Shown one piece after another: positions 15,191 through 16,966 of a stretch of DNA of 16,966 bases (positions are counted from its first letter, which is position 1; each line of letters opens with the position of its first letter). The notes under the pieces are model-generated. The model searched no databases, was not told where the DNA came from, and was given only the letters and a program-made list of their open reading frames with translations. The stretch covers positions 1 to 16,966 of the forward strand of contig JBPCXR010000001.1 of assembly GCA_051027215.1 (NCBI GenBank), read 5' to 3'. The translations under genes were made by a program, and so were the position numbers. Origin of the DNA: CALHVX01 sp051027215 (lineage in GTDB: Bacteria > Pseudomonadota > Gammaproteobacteria > Pseudomonadales > Azotimanducaceae).

Positions 15191-15661
15191 TCAGCTAACA
15201 GAGCGCTTACGGCCCGGAGCATGGCGTTCGCCAATGACCGAACCCCAGTCAGCGCCCAATGCGCGACGCAATTGGCTGACGCTGTCCCAGCCGATTCGCT
15301 GCGACAGTGACTGTTCCGCCTCGCGAAGAGAAGCCAGCGCAGCATTGATCAGCTGCGAGCCTTTCTCGCTGAAGACAATTCGGTTAGCACGTCGATCGTC
15401 TGGGTCGGGAATCTGGGTAACCAGTTCGTCCCGTTCCAGCTCGTTGATTTGCTGTTGAATTGCCTGGCGGCTTACGCCAAGCACCCGAGCAAGCTCAGCG
15501 GCTCGAGTTATTCCGTTAGAGATGTTAATTAGAATCATCGTCTGCGTCCGCGTGCGCGGCGAGTAGCCGGCGCGCTGGAGCCCATTCTGGAGGCTTTCGT
15601 CCATCCAGTAGTAAGCTCGCAAAAGCGAGCGCATCAGAACTTCGTTCGGTTGATCGTCCAT
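15191..15661 (-). CDS. MarR-family transcriptional regulator
   Basis: From the ATG at 15661 the protein has 156 residues, typical for the family. Helical dimerisation parts flank a winged helix-turn-helix: AAELARVLGVSRQAIQQQINELERDEL, followed by the wing with DPDDRRANRIVFSEKG, whose Asp/Arg pattern is the MarR signature. Start choice: ATG 15661 has GAGG six bases upstream. ATGs at 15673 and 15676 and a TTG at 15730 are in frame but lack a good ribosome site. MarR proteins are usually repressors released by phenolic or aromatic compounds (family knowledge). It is divergent from an MFS transporter, the usual arrangement for local control of an efflux gene. It has its own terminator and so is a single-gene unit. 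Confidence 0.9.
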   Translation of the reverse strand: MDDQPNEVLMRSLLRAYYWMDESLQNGLQRAGYSPRTRTQTMILINISNGITRAAELARVLGVSRQAIQQQINELERDELVTQIPDPDDRRANRIVFSEKGSQLINAALASLREAEQSLSQRIGWDSVSQLRRALGADWGSVIGERHAPGRKRSVS

Positions 15662-15827
15662 TTCCAGCCTCATCATACTGGTGCCAGCGGGACAGTTAGG
15701 CGTCGCGGATTGATCGAAAAAATCGGGCAATCGTTGTCGGACAACTTCGTCACTGGAGCCAGGTGCCTGTCGGCAAGTTACAAGTCCGGGTATTGTTTCC
15801 CAATGTCACCCGGCAGGCAACCTGCGA

Positions 15828-15911
15828 ATTTAGACAATTAGTGGGAGTTGTGACCGTTAATGATCATATCAGAGTGTTTGGAGCTTAAGTATGTCTAAAT
15901 GTTGCCTAAAT
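15828..15911. repeat. Three copies of a TGYCTAAAT motif in the MarR/MFS intergenic region
   Basis: ATTTAGACA (15828-15836) is the exact inverse of TGTCTAAAT (15892-15900), with 55 bases between. A third, one-mismatch copy TGCCTAAAT follows in direct orientation at 15903-15911, 11 bases from the second. All lie between the divergent MarR and MFS genes and could be half-sites for MarR. Besides this the 272-base gap holds a small GCAGG/CCTGC hairpin at 15813-15825 and no gene. Confidence 0.35.
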
Positions 15912-15933
15912 CGCCGAATTTGTCCGACCTACT

Positions 15934-16966
15934 GTGGGCAATGACGAAGAGCCTGTTGGCGGCCGCTATGCCAAATATGTATTGGCGGTGCTCATCATCG
16001 TCTACATCTTCAACTTCATTGATCGACAGATCTTGTCGATCTTGGCAGAGGAGATCAAAGCTGATCTAGGCATTACCGACGCCGACATCGGCTTTCTCTA
16101 CGGCACGGCGTTCGCTGTGTTCTATGCCATTTTCGGAATTCCGCTGGGGCGGCTTGCAGATGTTTGGGTGCGCAAGAGTCTAATTTCCCTGGGGCTTGCG
16201 TTCTGGAGCGTGATGACCGCGCTCTCGGGCACTGCCCGCAGTTTTGTATCGTTAGCCGTGTACCGTTTCGGCGTTGGCATTGGTGAAGCCTCGGCGACTC
16301 CTGCGGCATTCTCGATGCTGTCTGACTACTTCTCGCCAGCACAGCGCGCGACTGTGTTGTCGGTCTATTCTTCTGGCATCTACATTGGCGCTGGTATCGG
16401 ACTGTTTCTCGGGGGTCTGATCGTTGATAGCTGGAATGCGGTCTATCCTAACCTCGATATCGCGCCGTTTGGCTTGAAAGCTTGGCAGGTGGCCTTCTTC
16501 GCCGTCGGATTGCCCGGCGTGTTGATGGCGGTGTGGGTTTGGTTTTTAAAGGAACCAAGACGCGGCCTGAGCGAAGGGCTGCAAACGCCGGAGCATCCTC
16601 AGCCTTTTGCTGAGGGGCTGAAGTCGCTCGGCTCGGTCCTGCCGCCGTTCACGCTTTGGTCGCTTTACAGTGCCGGTGGATTCCGTGCGTTGTTTGCCAA
16701 TCTGTTCGGAGCGGTGTTGCTGTTCGCCCTTGGCTGGGTACTAAACCAGACCATGCCCTCGGTGATTCAATGGACCGCGCTCGGCATTGGCGTGTATGCG
16801 GCGATGTCCTGGGTGCAACATCAACGCCATGCAGATCCAGCCACGTTCGCCATGATGTTCGGCTCCAAAGCATTTCTGTTAGCGACTATTGGTTTTCCGA
16901 TCATCTCTTTCATGACCTATGGCATTGGCTTCTGGAGCCCGCCCTATATGTTGCGGCGCTTTGCGG
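15934..16966 (+). CDS. Spinster-like MFS transporter (3' truncated by window end)
   Basis: An open frame of 344 codons runs to the window edge. TM1 begins YVLAVLIIVYIFNFIDRQIL, followed by the MFS loop GRLADVWVRKSL, then YRFGVGIGEASATPAAFSML, LSVYSSGIYIGAGIG and FFAVGLPGVLMAV. This combination is typical of Spinster-like bacterial MFS proteins. In the central loop two extra hydrophobic segments appear at about 255-270 and 276-294 before what looks like TM7. The only usable start after the in-frame stop at 15907 is GTG at 15934, giving MGNDEEPVGGRYAKY; it has no purine-rich ribosome site. The ATG at 15941 is in another frame. It is divergent from the MarR gene and probably controlled by it. 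Cargo is unknown; lipid-like or hydrophobic molecules are possible. Confidence 0.85.
   Translation, partial: MGNDEEPVGGRYAKYVLAVLIIVYIFNFIDRQILSILAEEIKADLGITDADIGFLYGTAFAVFYAIFGIPLGRLADVWVRKSLISLGLAFWSVMTALSGTARSFVSLAVYRFGVGIGEASATPAAFSMLSDYFSPAQRATVLSVYSSGIYIGAGIGLFLGGLIVDSWNAVYPNLDIAPFGLKAWQVAFFAVGLPGVLMAVWVWFLKEPRRGLSEGLQTPEHPQPFAEGLKSLGSVLPPFTLWSLYSAGGFRALFANLFGAVLLFALGWVLNQTMPSVIQWTALGIGVYAAMSWVQHQRHADPATFAMMFGSKAFLLATIGFPIISFMTYGIGFWSPPYMLRRFA

Noticed and set aside
15792..15820. Possible MarR promoter, TTGCCT - 17 bases - AACAAT on the minus strand
   Set aside because: Each box matches only four of six consensus bases and the leader to the preferred start would be long; too weak to list.
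15860..15867. ATGATCAT palindrome upstream of the MFS gene
   Set aside because: An eight-base palindrome is expected by chance and has no second copy or promoter alignment.
1..16966. CRISPR arrays, tRNA/rRNA genes, insertion sequences, phage or attachment sites
   Set aside because: No regularly spaced repeats, transposase or integrase frames, terminal repeats or recognisable RNA gene sequences were seen on either strand.

Overview
The window is bacterial, moderately GC-rich (roughly mid-50s per cent by eye), densely coded and intron-free, with short or overlapping gene junctions (ATGA, TAATG). The gene mix is a PQQ/heme quinoprotein, GPH symporters, an orphan Rieske oxygenase, a carotenoid-oxygenase-family enzyme, a LytS/LytTR pair, DUF2141 and a Spinster-like MFS protein. 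This fits an aerobic, possibly marine proteobacterium. I would guess a gammaproteobacterium near the OM60/NOR5-like lineages, but taxonomy is inferred from protein flavour only. I saw no RNA genes, insertion sequences, CRISPR array or phage genes.

Layout. (1) Bases 1-932 (+) hold the C-terminal part of a TPR protein of the CadC/adenylate-cyclase-regulator type, cut by the window edge. (2) Bases 995-5643 (-) are a three-gene operon. It runs, in transcription order, from a GPH/MelB-like symporter to a second tandem paralogous symporter to an exported heme c plus PQQ dehydrogenase resembling polyvinyl-alcohol dehydrogenase. (3) Bases 5644-5736 are a divergent control region with a 22-bp near-palindrome and a 16-bp perfect palindrome. 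(4) Bases 5737-8635 (+) are a TetR regulator, a Rieske oxygenase alpha subunit and a PhzF-family isomerase, joined by 3-4-bp stop/start overlaps. (5) Bases 8650-14959 (-) are a six-gene co-directional run: DUF2141 exported protein, Tat-exported carotenoid/stilbene-type oxygenase, LytS-like histidine kinase, LytTR response regulator, aromatic-amino-acid-type PLP decarboxylase and EamA/DMT transporter. (6) Bases 15105-15661 (-) are a MarR regulator with a clear intrinsic terminator. (7) From 15934 (+) runs a divergent Spinster-like MFS transporter, cut by the window end.

How they may work together. Blocks 2-4 look like one TetR-controlled catabolic locus. Two related symporters would bring in a substrate, a periplasmic quinohemoprotein would oxidise an alcohol, and a Rieske oxygenase and PhzF isomerase would act in the cytoplasm. 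The substrate cannot be read from the sequence. Block 5 is the most unusual part: a two-component system sits inside an operon with an exported oxidative-cleavage enzyme upstream and an amine-forming decarboxylase plus a drug/metabolite exporter downstream. That suggests a sense-cleave-decarboxylate-export module, but the link between its parts is inference.
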